DNA of 24,144 nucleotides, from IMG/VR virus record IMGVR_UViG_3300009788_000296, positions 1 through 24,144 of that record; one strand, written 5' to 3'. Positions 5,487 to 11,815 of this stretch are shown here, in pieces. This stretch comes from a virus. The first letter of the stretch is position 1. The number at the start of each line of letters is the position of its first letter. The notes under the pieces are model-generated. The model ran no database searches, was not told the origin of the DNA, and saw only the letters and a program-made list of their open reading frames with translations. A program made the translations under genes and the position numbers.

Positions 5487-5782
5487 GCCGCGCCTTGACC
5501 GTCCAGCCGAAGGTCGGCTCGTTGCCCTGGCGGGCGCACCCGTCCGAAGAGACGACCGTCGCCGAGCTCGAGCGCGCGCTCTCGATGTTCAAGATCGACC
5601 TCGTGAGAACGACCGCCGACGAGATCCTTCTCGTCCAGAACACCGAGTCGATCCGCGACGGGGAGGCGCCGCCGACGACCGAGGACCTCGCCCGGATAAT
5701 GTTCGGGCACGATGACGCCGTCCTGGTCGAAGAGACCGGCGCACACAAGAAGCTCGACGGGGAGAAGTTCCCCGTCGGATAG
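5483..5782 (+). CDS. Unknown acidic protein, 99 aa, coupled to the HTH gene
   Basis: ATG at 5483 overlaps the HTH stop as ATGA, giving a 99-residue product. Features seen are VGSLPWRAHP near the start and an acidic middle (ELERALSMFKIDLVRTTADEILLVQNTESI) that could form two helices and a strand. Coupling to the regulator suggests it may modify regulator activity or act early, but no family is recognised. It is followed directly by a strong terminator. Confidence 0.7.
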   Translation: MSRALTVQPKVGSLPWRAHPSEETTVAELERALSMFKIDLVRTTADEILLVQNTESIRDGEAPPTTEDLARIMFGHDDAVLVEETGAHKKLDGEKFPVG

Positions 5783-5788
5783 ACGACG

Positions 5789-5850
5789 CCGGAGGCCGTT
5801 CCGCTGGCGCGGGCCCGTGAGGGGCTCCTGGGGCGGTCTCCGGTTTTTTT
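5789..5850 (+). terminator. Intrinsic terminator with a GTGAG hairpin at its tip
   Basis: CCGGAGGCCGTTCC (5789-5802) pairs with GGGGCGGTCTCCGG (5830-5843), with four G-T wobbles once the adjoining 5803/5829 pair is counted. Seven Ts follow (5844-5850). Inside it, 5811-5827 folds as GGGCCC-GTGAG-GGGCTC, a member of the loop family described in the findings. It would end the transcript of the HTH gene. Confidence 0.75.
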
Positions 5851-5852
5851 GT

Positions 5853-5865
5853 TCTCGTGAGGAGA
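5853..5865 (+). other. GTGAG-loop leader hairpin (TCTC/GAGA)
   Basis: TCTC-GTGAG-GAGA forms a 4-bp stem around GTGAG just after the terminator. The loop and right arm include the GGAG ribosome site of the zinc-ribbon gene at 5871, so folding could limit its translation. Confidence 0.5.
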
Positions 5866-5870
5866 TGAAG

Positions 5871-6146
5871 ATGATGAGCTCGTCCGACTTGCCGGCGTGT
5901 CCGGCGTGTGGATCCCGAGAGGTCCGAACCGTCCAGGATCCGCCCCGGACCTTCTACGCTTGCGCGCAATGCGGGCGCGACCGGACGGAGGCCTGGGAGG
6001 CCATCCAGCCGCCGCCGGCGCCAGAGAAGACCCCGAAGACGAAGGCCTTCCGCCAGGCCCAGGCGTTCAACCAGGAGGCGAAGGAGCGCCACATGGAAGA
6101 GGATCTCGCCCTGGGGATCGGCGCGACACTCGGGGCCAGCTTGTGA
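5871..6146 (+). CDS. Zinc-ribbon protein, 91 aa
   Basis: Three in-frame ATGs (5865, 5871, 5874) follow GAGGAG; 5871 gives the best spacing (six bases). Residues 8-32 contain CPAC and CAQC separated by 16 residues (ACPACGSREV and FYACAQCGRD), a four-cysteine zinc ribbon. A Pro/Lys-rich linker (PPPAPEKTPKTK) and a charged helical tail (QAFNQEAKERHMEEDLALGIG) follow. Small zinc ribbons of this sort usually bind nucleic acid or RNA polymerase. It overlaps the next gene by GTGA or starts it by reinitiation. The specific role is unknown. Confidence 0.75.
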   Translation: MMSSSDLPACPACGSREVRTVQDPPRTFYACAQCGRDRTEAWEAIQPPPAPEKTPKTKAFRQAQAFNQEAKERHMEEDLALGIGATLGASL

Positions 6147-6499
6147 ACGCGCCCGAGCGTGTCTTCATGGATGAGCGGGTCGCGGCCAGGATGCCGGCGA
6201 GCGAGAGCGACGCCGCCGAGGAGATCGGCCAGGACGTCGAGGTCGTCGCCTACTGGCGCGAGGACATCGTCCTCGAGAGGATCCGCGAAGGCCAGGCCGA
6301 GGCCGAGGAGTTCGCCGTCCAGTTCGAGGTCTACGGCGTCGCGACCTTGCCGGACAACTCCGGGACCTATGCGCCGCTCCTGGTCGTCTTGTCGAACTTC
6401 GGGAGGATCCGCCGCCAGGTCCAGATCGAGGACGGCGACGCCGAAGCCGGCCAGAGGATCGTCTGGGAAGCCGTCGAAGTTCCGGAGCTCAAGACGTGA
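6143..6499 (+). CDS. Unknown acidic protein, 118 aa
   Basis: GTG at 6143 overlaps the upstream TGA (GTGA), the same coupling used by neighbours; an ATG at 6167 is the alternative. The N-terminal 45 residues are acidic. The second half reads as a beta-rich domain (EFAVQFEVYGVATLPDNSG, APLLVVLSNFGRIRRQVQI). The strands alternate and end VWEAVEVPEL. No motif or metal site is seen and no family is recognised. It lies in a run of short coupled genes between a zinc ribbon and winged-helix candidates. Confidence 0.7.
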   Translation: MNAPERVFMDERVAARMPASESDAAEEIGQDVEVVAYWREDIVLERIREGQAEAEEFAVQFEVYGVATLPDNSGTYAPLLVVLSNFGRIRRQVQIEDGDAEAGQRIVWEAVEVPELKT

Positions 6500-6804
6500 G
6501 GGCCTGGAAGAGCGCCGCCACGGATCCCGAGAAGGTCTTCCTCTACTTCCGCGAACACGCCGACAAGTTCTTCACGGAGGACCATGTCGCCGCCCAGATC
6601 CGCGTCGGCCGCCGGCGGACCCGGAGGATCGTCGCCTGGCTCGTCATCGAGGCGAAGCTCGAGTCGATCGAGACCGTGAGCTCGTTCGCCTGGGGCCGGC
6701 CGAAGAAGATGTTCCGCGCGAACCGCGCCGACGACACGATCAACCAGGTCGAGCTCTTCCGCGACCGGATCGCCGCCGCCGGCTTCGGGGATCCCTACGG
6801 ATGA
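6496..6804 (+). CDS. Possible winged-helix DNA-binding protein, 102 aa
   Basis: GTG at 6496 overlaps the previous stop (GTGA). Residues 10-60 read as helix, helix-turn-helix and wing: KVFLYFREHADKFFTEDHVAAQIRVGRRRTRRIVAWLVIEAKLESI, with the turn near VAAQIRVGRRRTRR. A basic patch (GRRRTRR and WGRPKKMFR) supports nucleic-acid binding. The next gene is similar in design, so the two may be paired regulators or replication accessories. The call is by pattern, not family match. Confidence 0.65.
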   Translation: MRAWKSAATDPEKVFLYFREHADKFFTEDHVAAQIRVGRRRTRRIVAWLVIEAKLESIETVSSFAWGRPKKMFRANRADDTINQVELFRDRIAAAGFGDPYG

Positions 6805-7085
6805 CCGTCCGCGACACGAGCGTCCAGGCGTTCCGCGAGAACCTGGCGCGCGGGATCTACGCCAGCCAGAAGGCCGCCCTCTCCGCCCTGGTCGAGATGA
6901 CCGGACCAGGATCTCGGCGCGAACTCGCCGCGCGGTCCGGCTTCGAGATCTCGGCCGTGTGCGGCGCGGTCAACTCCCTCATCAAGACGAACGCCCTCCA
7001 GGATCCGCGCGTCGTGACGTGCAAGAAGACCGGCCGGCCGGTTCACCTGGTCGAGCGCGTTCCGTTCCAGGCGGCGCTCTTCTAG
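6801..7085 (+). CDS. Winged-helix DNA-binding protein, 94 aa
   Basis: ATG at 6801 overlaps the upstream stop (ATGA). Residues 25-75 give a clear helix-turn-helix, ALVEMTGPGSRRELAARSGF then EISAVCGAVNSLIKTN, followed by a wing-like strand pair VVTCKKTGRPVHLVERV. This resembles MarR/ArsR-type or replication-initiator winged helices used by phages to bind DNA. It is translationally coupled to a second winged-helix candidate and a zinc ribbon. Its target is unknown. Confidence 0.7.
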   Translation: MTVRDTSVQAFRENLARGIYASQKAALSALVEMTGPGSRRELAARSGFEISAVCGAVNSLIKTNALQDPRVVTCKKTGRPVHLVERVPFQAALF

Positions 7086-7258
7086 TGTCCGGTCGTTGCC
7101 GAGATTGCGGCGCCATCTTCGACGAGCCGAGCTTCTCCGAAGGTCCGAAGACCTGGGACGAGAACCTCCAGAAGGTCGTCCGCTTCGCCCAGTCGCTCTT
7201 CATGTGTCCCGAGTGTCTCTCGACGAACATCCGGGAAGACGTCCGTCCCGTCGCCTGA
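7085..7258 (+). CDS. Zinc-ribbon microprotein, 57 aa
   Basis: A GTG at 7085 shares one base with the upstream TAG. The 57 residues contain CRDC (5-8) and CPEC (about 43-46) in a classic four-cysteine ribbon, separated by an acidic, aromatic loop (EPSFSEGPKTWDENLQKVVRFAQSLFM). It ends TNIREDVRPVA, and the stop overlaps the next promoter. This is the second small zinc ribbon in the operon. It probably binds nucleic acid or a protein partner; the exact role is unknown. Confidence 0.75.
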   Translation: MSGRCRDCGAIFDEPSFSEGPKTWDENLQKVVRFAQSLFMCPECLSTNIREDVRPVA

Positions 7259-7264
7259 TACACT
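7256..7264 (+). promoter_or_regulatory. Extended -10 promoter TGATACACT
   Basis: TG-A-TACACT overlaps the stop of the zinc-ribbon gene and predicts a transcript start near 7271, just upstream of AGGAG for the gene at 7290. No clear -35 is seen. Confidence 0.4.
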
Positions 7265-7289
7265 GGGCGGACCTTTGCAGGAGAACGAC

Positions 7290-8297
7290 ATGAACGAAAA
7301 AACAGACCAGGCGGTCGTCCTGGTCGAGACTCCCGTCTCGGATAACGGCCACGCCCTCGAGGTCCGCTCGGCCCTCGACATCAAGCCCTCGCTCTTCAAG
7401 GCCGGCCTCGAACGCCGGAAGAAGAACCGGGACTCGCTCATCGAACACATCCGCGAGGCCCTGGTCGAGGGGACCGACTTCGGCCGGATCCACGTCATCA
7501 AGAAGGACCGCTGCCCCGACGGCGCCTTCTGTTCTAACCCCTACCACTTCTCGAAGCCGTCGCTCTGGAAAGCCGGCGCCGAGAAGATCGCCGGGATCCT
7601 CGGGCTCCGTGTCACCTGGCCGACCCTCCGCGCCTACGAGGACCGGATCATCCAGGGCCAGGACGTGAACCAGGTCCTCCTCCGTTGCGAGCTCGTGAAC
7701 TCCGACGGCGTCATCATCGCCGAGGGGATCGGCGGCCGCCTGATTCAACAGGACGGCGACCTCAACAAGGCGCTCAAGATGGCGAAGAAGTCCGGCCAGA
7801 TCGACGCCGTCCTCAACGTCGGAGGCCTCTCCGAGGTCTTCACCCAGGACCTCGAGGACATGGATCCCGAACAACTCGGAGGCCAGCGCGACCCGTTCCA
7901 GCCAGGCGAAGAGCGCGTCGACTCCGCGATCCCCAGGGACGCGAAGCCGCTCTCGACTCATTGCCCGATCGGGCGCGAGTGGAAGGGGACGCCCTGGGAA
8001 GAAGTCGACGACGGCTTCCTCAACTGGATCATCTCGAAGATCGACGACAAGCCCGACCTCCGCGACCGAGCTCTCAAGGAACTCGAGAGCCGATCGGTCG
8101 AGACACCCGAGGCCGCCGAGCGTCGCGTCTCTGCTAAAATGGGAACGAACAAGAAGATCGGGGACTTCGCTCGTGAGCTTTCGCTGGCGAAGACACTCGA
8201 CCAGCTCATCGCCATCACCGACGAGCTCCCCGACGAGTTCGAGCCAGGCCTTCGCGCCTTCATCACCGAACGCGAAGCCGAACTCGGCCCGCAATAA
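7290..8297 (+). CDS. Putative single-strand annealing/recombination protein, 335 aa
   Basis: ATG 7290 has AGGAG at a good distance; an upstream TTG does not. The N-terminal domain carries a signature known from phage genomes and often placed near recombination genes: HFSKPSLWKAGAEKIAGILGL (about 86-106), LLRCELVNSDG, AEGIGGR, NKALKMAKKSGQIDAVLN and FTQDLED (184-190). The order resembles families grouped loosely with Rad52/ERF-like annealing proteins. Residues 227-265 (GREWKGTPWEEVDDGFLNWII) resemble the short 'GK.kG.....VP..YL.WL' domain (DUF3820/exonuclease-X C-terminal type), so this looks like a fusion. Its partner is probably the next gene. The annealing role is inferred; no biochemical motif proves it. 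Confidence 0.55.
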   Translation: MNEKTDQAVVLVETPVSDNGHALEVRSALDIKPSLFKAGLERRKKNRDSLIEHIREALVEGTDFGRIHVIKKDRCPDGAFCSNPYHFSKPSLWKAGAEKIAGILGLRVTWPTLRAYEDRIIQGQDVNQVLLRCELVNSDGVIIAEGIGGRLIQQDGDLNKALKMAKKSGQIDAVLNVGGLSEVFTQDLEDMDPEQLGGQRDPFQPGEERVDSAIPRDAKPLSTHCPIGREWKGTPWEEVDDGFLNWIISKIDDKPDLRDRALKELESRSVETPEAAERRVSAKMGTNKKIGDFARELSLAKTLDQLIAITDELPDEFEPGLRAFITEREAELGPQ

Positions 8298-8302
8298 TTA
8301 GC

Positions 8303-8317
8303 GGCCCGTGAGGGGCC
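8303..8317 (+). other. GTGAG-loop leader hairpin (GGCCC/GGGCC)
   Basis: A perfect 5-bp stem, GGCCC-GTGAG-GGGCC, sits in the leader of the gene at 8329 and directly before its AGGAG. An AATAAT box at 8293-8298 would start transcription at or inside this hairpin, placing it at the 5' end of the message. Confidence 0.6.
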
Positions 8318-8328
8318 AGGAGTACAAC

Positions 8329-9045
8329 ATGGAAACCAACACCCAGAAGTCGCTCGCGATCGCCGAGCTCAACCCGATCGTCACCGACATCGCGGCCTTC
8401 GCCGGCACGATCGAAGGGATCGACGTCGCCGACGAAGAGACCCAGGGCCAGGTCGGCGACCTGGTGAAGATGATGAACCACAGACGGAAGAAGCTCGAGG
8501 ACAAGCGGACCTCGCTCGTCGCGCCGCTCAACGCCGTCGTGAAGGACATCAACGCGCTCTTCAAGCCGCCACGCGATCGGATCGACGAGATCGTCCAGAT
8601 CGCGAAGAAGAAGATGAACCGATTCGCCCAGGCCCAGGTCGCCCTCGAGGCGGAGAAGAAGCGGATCGAGAGGGAGGAAGCGGAGACCGAGCGGAGGGAG
8701 GCCCAGGAACTCGCCGACGCGCTACGCGCGAAGGCCGGCCCCGAAGCCGAGGTCGTCGCCGAGGTCGTCGTCGAGGAGGCCGAGAAGAAGGTCGAGAAGG
8801 CGGCGGCTCCGGCGCGAGTCGCCCCGACCAGGGGACGCGAGTCGAGCGTCATCGTGTCGAAGACCTGGAAGGCCGAGGTCGTCGACATCCTCGAGCTCGC
8901 GAAAGCCGTCGCGGCTGGTAAACTTCCGACCCGCGTCCTCGAGCCGAACATGACCGCCCTCAACGACATCGCCCGCGAGAAGAAGGACCCCGGCACGATC
9001 GACGGCGTCCGCTTCTACGAAGACGTCACGACGAGCGTCCGATGA
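8329..9045 (+). CDS. Coiled-coil phage protein, recombination-linked family, 238 aa
   Basis: ATG 8329 is chosen for its AGGAG; an upstream GTG lies in the leader hairpin. Residues 40-75 (MNHRRKKLEDKRTSLVAPLNAVVKDINALFKPPRDRID) lead into a long charged coiled coil (about 85-165). The C-terminal domain runs GRESSVIVSKTWKAEVVD, then LEPNMTALNDIAREKK and IDGVRFYED. This arrangement is common in phage proteins encoded beside single-strand annealing genes; most are unannotated. The role is probably in DNA recombination with the upstream gene. It overlaps the next start (ATGA). Confidence 0.65.
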   Translation: METNTQKSLAIAELNPIVTDIAAFAGTIEGIDVADEETQGQVGDLVKMMNHRRKKLEDKRTSLVAPLNAVVKDINALFKPPRDRIDEIVQIAKKKMNRFAQAQVALEAEKKRIEREEAETERREAQELADALRAKAGPEAEVVAEVVVEEAEKKVEKAAAPARVAPTRGRESSVIVSKTWKAEVVDILELAKAVAAGKLPTRVLEPNMTALNDIAREKKDPGTIDGVRFYEDVTTSVR

Positions 9046-9374
9046 AGAGCCAGTTCTCGAACGAGAGGCGGGGACCAGTCCGCGCGGACTTCCTCCTCCA
9101 GGTCGACGAGCCGGCGAAGCTCATCCGGATCATCGACCAGGATCTCGGCGGGATGTCCGTCACGAACGACCTCGAGGCCGTCCTCCGCGAGGTCTCGCTC
9201 CAGATCGACGCCGCGCTTCCCGAGTATTCCGTCATCTACCGCGACTCGACCGGAACCTGGGACGCGATCATCGTGAAGGCTCACGACGTTCTCGCGCACA
9301 CCTGGACCTTCGAGGTCCGGCCCGGACCAGGCCCGGAGACGGAGACCCGCGACCCGATGGCGAGATCTCGATGA
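9042..9374 (+). CDS. Unknown protein, 110 aa
   Basis: ATG 9042 overlaps the upstream stop. Mixed alpha/beta appearance: FLLQVDEPAKLIRIIDQDLGG, then a helix EAVLREVSLQIDAALPEYSVIYRDSTG and a strand WDAIIVKAHDVLAHTWTFEV. The tail is Pro/Glu/Arg-rich and probably disordered. It lies in a coupled run behind the annealing-type genes, so a DNA-metabolism role is possible, but no motif shows this and no family is recognised. Confidence 0.7.
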   Translation: MKSQFSNERRGPVRADFLLQVDEPAKLIRIIDQDLGGMSVTNDLEAVLREVSLQIDAALPEYSVIYRDSTGTWDAIIVKAHDVLAHTWTFEVRPGPGPETETRDPMARSR

Positions 9375-9787
9375 GCGCCGGCGTCGTCATCAAGGTCGAC
9401 AACTCGGTCGAGCGGACCGCCTGGACGCGCCTCCTCGAGGCGTTCCGGATCTCGGAGATCTACGAGCTCCCAGGCCTCGGCCAGCCGCTCGAGAAGTCGA
9501 TCAAGATCGAGACCCTCTCGGACCTGGCGAACTACCACGAAGCCGACCTGGTCGTCCTCGCGGCGATCGACGGCGACTTCGTCCAGGGCCAGCGCGCGCT
9601 CGTCTCGTTCGAGCATCCGGAGGAGGCGATCTACATCTTCGGCGGCTCGATGACCAGGCTCTCCCAGGCCGACCTCCTGGGCGAGACGATCGTCGAGTCC
9701 CTCTACATCGAGGCCGGCGATCTGTTCCCGAGCCAGGCCGGCGCGGTCGTTCTCTGGGACCGCTACGTCAAGCGGCTCCTCCTATGA
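9371..9787 (+). CDS. SPOUT/SpoU-like protein (possible RNA methyltransferase), 138 aa
   Basis: ATG 9371 overlaps the previous stop. The second half follows the pattern of the knotted SPOUT methyltransferase fold: DLVVLAAIDGDFVQGQRALVSF, then HPEEAIYIFGG (82-92, the position of the 'lvlGsE' AdoMet loop), then VESLYIEAG (the position of 'v.IP') and AGAVVLWDRYVKRL (123-136, where SpoU enzymes have 'N.s.A..i.lye'). Phage proteins with this HPE.A.YIFG signature have been labelled SpoU-like. The catalytic N of motif 3 is not obvious and the AdoMet loop is altered, so it may be inactive or have another role. The fold is moderately supported; activity is uncertain. Confidence 0.45.
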   Translation: MSAGVVIKVDNSVERTAWTRLLEAFRISEIYELPGLGQPLEKSIKIETLSDLANYHEADLVVLAAIDGDFVQGQRALVSFEHPEEAIYIFGGSMTRLSQADLLGETIVESLYIEAGDLFPSQAGAVVLWDRYVKRLLL

Positions 9788-10044
9788 GCGACGAGCTCGT
9801 GGCCGCCGGCTTCTGGTTCCTCCTGGGCTTCTTCGTCGCCTCCTGGCTGGCGTACAAGTCCCAGGCGAAGCGGCGGATCCAGTCGCTCGAGTCGTTCCGG
9901 ACCGCGAAGAGCGAGATCCTCAAGCTCCTCCAGGACGTCCGGGAAGTCACCGAGATCCGTGTCACAATTCACGACGAGGACGGCGAGCTCGAGGTCACGA
10001 CCGAAGAGGCCCCTCTTCCTCCCCCGAAGAAGGACCTCCACTAG
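9784..10044 (+). CDS. Membrane-anchored protein, 86 aa
   Basis: ATG 9784 overlaps the previous stop. One transmembrane helix near the start (AGFWFLLGFFVASWLAY, about 8-24) is followed by a basic stretch KSQAKRR, so the body should face the cytoplasm. A helix (SLESFRTAKSEILKLLQDV), a strand pair (EIRVTIHDEDGELEVTTEE) and a Pro/Lys tail follow. It is the last gene before a strong terminator. No family is recognised. Confidence 0.7.
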   Translation: MSDELVAAGFWFLLGFFVASWLAYKSQAKRRIQSLESFRTAKSEILKLLQDVREVTEIRVTIHDEDGELEVTTEEAPLPPPKKDLH

Positions 10045-10067
10045 ATCCAGGCGTTCGCGTATCCTCG

Positions 10068-10097
10068 AGGCCCCGCTCAACGGCGGGGCCTTTTTTT
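10068..10097 (+). terminator. Intrinsic terminator
   Basis: A perfect 9-bp stem (AGGCCCCGC at 10068-10076 with GCGGGGCCT at 10083-10091) with a six-base loop is followed by a run of Ts ending at 10097. It closes the operon that ends with the membrane-anchored protein. It lies just upstream of the ribosome site at 10104, so the next gene needs read-through or a promoter that was not identified. A TATCCTCG box at 10060-10067 precedes it. Confidence 0.85.
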
Positions 10098-10114
10098 CGC
10101 GCCAGGAGAACGTC

Positions 10115-10759
10115 ATGAAGATCCTCACCCTCACCCTCATCCTCATCGCGTCGCCGGCATGGTCGACCGGCGGCGGAGATCCGGATCCGAACCAGGAACA
10201 ACACCAGGGCCAGGAGCAAGGCCAGGAGCAAGGCCAGCACCAGGGCCAGGAGACGACCGTCATCACCGAGGCCTCGATCGCCGAGGGAGCCGTCACGATC
10301 AACCAGAACCGGGAGGCCCAGGGCGACTACGAGGTCAAGTTCCGCAACAACCCGAACGTCTACTCGCCGGCGATCCAGCCGACGATCTCCTGTTATAAAA
10401 CGGGCGGAGGCGGCGCGTCGGGCGGCGGCGTCGGGCTCTCGTTCGGCGGCGGGAAGATCGACTCGGCTTGTGTCGAGCGCGAAGAGATCCGGCTCGGCCA
10501 TCTACTCGGCCACGAGGAGGTCGCGCTCTTCCGCTATTGCAACCTCGAGAACAACGTCGCGGCCTTCGGCTCGGCGCTGGCTTGCATCACCTACGACTCG
10601 AGCCCGGCGTCGTCGGAATACCAGCTCCTTCTCACCGAGAAGAACCGGCTCGAGCGCGAGCTCCGTGAGACTCACGAGCTCATGGTCTCGAGATGCCAGG
10701 CCGCGGAAGAAGCCGGCGAGCGGACCGAGGAAGCCTGGCTGGAGTGTCTCGCAAAATAG
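10115..10759 (+). CDS. Secreted Gln-rich, cysteine-containing phage protein, 214 aa
   Basis: ATG 10115 has AGGAG. The product begins with a signal peptide (MKILTLTLILIASPAWS, cleaved near residue 17), then a QG/EQ-rich repeat (about 24-45). A core follows with VYSPAIQPTISCYKTGGGG and GLSFGGGKIDSACVEREEIRLG, then RYCNLENNVAAFG. A C-terminal coiled coil (EKNRLERELRETHELMVSRC) ends it. Six cysteines suggest periplasmic disulfides. Unannotated phage proteins with the same plan (signal peptide, Q-rich repeat, APS/SPAI..CYK core) are often found near lysis genes. It lies directly before the endolysin, so it may act in the periplasm at lysis or in envelope blocking. Function is not known. Confidence 0.75.
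   Translation: MKILTLTLILIASPAWSTGGGDPDPNQEQHQGQEQGQEQGQHQGQETTVITEASIAEGAVTINQNREAQGDYEVKFRNNPNVYSPAIQPTISCYKTGGGGASGGGVGLSFGGGKIDSACVEREEIRLGHLLGHEEVALFRYCNLENNVAAFGSALACITYDSSPASSEYQLLLTEKNRLERELRETHELMVSRCQAAEEAGERTEEAWLECLAK
10208..10252 (+). repeat. 12-base in-frame tandem repeat
   Basis: GGCCAGGAGCAA occurs twice perfectly (10208, 10220), then degenerates (10232) and ends in a partial copy (10244-10252). It encodes the QEQG repeat of the secreted protein. Such repeats can change length by slippage. Confidence 0.75.
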
Positions 10760-10762
10760 CGA

Positions 10763-10768
10763 TAGACT
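10763..10768 (+). promoter_or_regulatory. Candidate -10 box TAGACT
   Basis: TAGACT followed by CG, four bases after the stop of the secreted protein, predicts a transcript start near 10775. That is the first base of the GTGAG hairpin, ahead of the endolysin gene. The same TAGACTCG precedes the capsid gene. Confidence 0.45.
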
Positions 10769-10775
10769 CGGCGCT

Positions 10776-10790
10776 CGGCCGTGAGGGCCG
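10776..10790 (+). other. GTGAG-loop leader hairpin (CGGCC/GGCCG)
   Basis: A perfect 5-bp stem, CGGCC-GTGAG-GGCCG, would form the extreme 5' end of the endolysin/lysis message if the TAGACT box is used. The leader continues about 45 bases to AGGAGG and ATG 10838. Confidence 0.65.
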
Positions 10791-10837
10791 TTAGTCACTC
10801 GAAGCCGGCCCCAGGGCCGCGAATCCAGGAGGCCCTC

Positions 10838-11281
10838 ATGTCCTTCCAGTACGGCGCAGGATCCCAGAAGAAGCTCGACACCGTTCACCCGGACCTCGCC
10901 GACGTGTTCGCCCTGGCGATCACGCGGACGCCCTACGACATCACGATCGTCCACGGCTGGCGCGGCGAGGAGATCCAGAACGCCCTCGAGGACTCCGGCG
11001 CGTCGACGAAGAGGTTCCCGGACTCGTATCACAACCAGACAACGGACCCGTCGATCCCGGACCCCGAGGAGGTCTCGGACGCGGTCGACTTCGCGCCCTA
11101 CATCGACGGGAAGATCCCCTGGGGCGAGACTCACATCTTCGCCGCGATCGCCGGCGTCGTCTTCTGTTGCGCCGCCGAGCTCGGCGTCGCGATCGACTGG
11201 GGCGGCGACTGGGACGGCGACGGCAACACGAAGGAGCATAAGCTCCAGGACTGGGGCCACATCCAGAGGAGACGCGGATGA
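10838..11281 (+). CDS. Endolysin, M15-family peptidoglycan peptidase, 147 aa
   Basis: ATG 10838 has AGGAGG. The sequence matches the VanY/M15C layout: SYHNQ with H65 (position of the SxH ligand), SDAVDFAPY with D84, the core helix FAAIAGVVFCCAAELGVAI, then DWGGDWDGDG and LQDWGHIQ with D138 and H141. H65, D84 and H141 should bind zinc; D138 is the likely catalytic acid. These enzymes cut the L-Ala-D-Glu or D-Ala crosslink of peptidoglycan from the cytoplasmic side after holin opening. The 147-residue length is normal. No signal peptide or SAR helix is present. It overlaps the next gene by ATGA. Confidence 0.9.
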   Translation: MSFQYGAGSQKKLDTVHPDLADVFALAITRTPYDITIVHGWRGEEIQNALEDSGASTKRFPDSYHNQTTDPSIPDPEEVSDAVDFAPYIDGKIPWGETHIFAAIAGVVFCCAAELGVAIDWGGDWDGDGNTKEHKLQDWGHIQRRRG

Positions 11282-11730
11282 AGAAGTTCTCGGAACACTC
11301 GGGCGGGATCCAGCTCGCCCAGATCCTCGGGGTCATGGGCTTCATCTTCGGCGTCGGCGGGTCCTTCATGATCTGGGCCGCGGACGCGAAGATCGACGAA
11401 AAATACGCGACCGACGCGGATCTCCTGGCCGTTCAACAGACGACGAGCGCCCAGGTCACGGTCCTCACGACGACCGTCCAGGAGAACACGACGACCGTCA
11501 AGGCCACGGCGAGCTCGGTCGACGGGCTCACCCTGGTCGTCCTCGGCCTCCAGATGACCGACCTCGAGAGCGAGGTCTCGGCGCTCGAGAAGGAGAAGCG
11601 CGACCAGGGCGCCGGCTGGAACGAACGAGACGAACGCAACCTTCGCGACCGCCAGAGATCCCTCTCGGATCTCGAGCGCCAGCGCGGGATCATCCTCGAC
11701 CGATTACTCGCCGCGGATCCGGAGCCGTGA
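11278..11730 (+). CDS. Membrane protein with coiled coil, lysis-cassette, 150 aa
   Basis: ATG 11278 overlaps the endolysin stop. One transmembrane segment (AQILGVMGFIFGVGGSFMIWAA, about 14-35) is followed by a Thr-rich stretch (QTTSAQVTVLTTTVQENTTTV) and a long C-terminal coiled coil (LESEVSALEKEKRDQG and RDRQRSLSDLERQRG). It is not the inner spanin, which is encoded later, but it sits inside the lysis cassette. It may be an antiholin or pinholin partner. No family is recognised. Confidence 0.65.
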   Translation: MKKFSEHSGGIQLAQILGVMGFIFGVGGSFMIWAADAKIDEKYATDADLLAVQQTTSAQVTVLTTTVQENTTTVKATASSVDGLTLVVLGLQMTDLESEVSALEKEKRDQGAGWNERDERNLRDRQRSLSDLERQRGIILDRLLAADPEP

Positions 11731-11815
11731 ACGAAGGAGACCGTCGCCGTCGACGAACTCAAGCCGCCCGCACACCAGGCGCGCGTGACGAACGCCGAGG
11801 CGCTGGAGCTCGACC
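11731..11815. other. Short gap in the lysis cassette, no convincing gene
   Basis: The 85 bases hold a plus-strand 30-codon frame (11727-11819) joined to both neighbours by GTGA, but its product is Arg-rich and looks like a shadow. A 44-residue minus frame (11838-11704) has normal codons but no ribosome site. Neither is called. Confidence 0.4.

Noticed and set aside
7200-8294. A 364-codon minus frame opposite the annealing-like gene
   Set aside because: Antisense shadow without a ribosome site or motifs; the plus frame carries the recognised signature.
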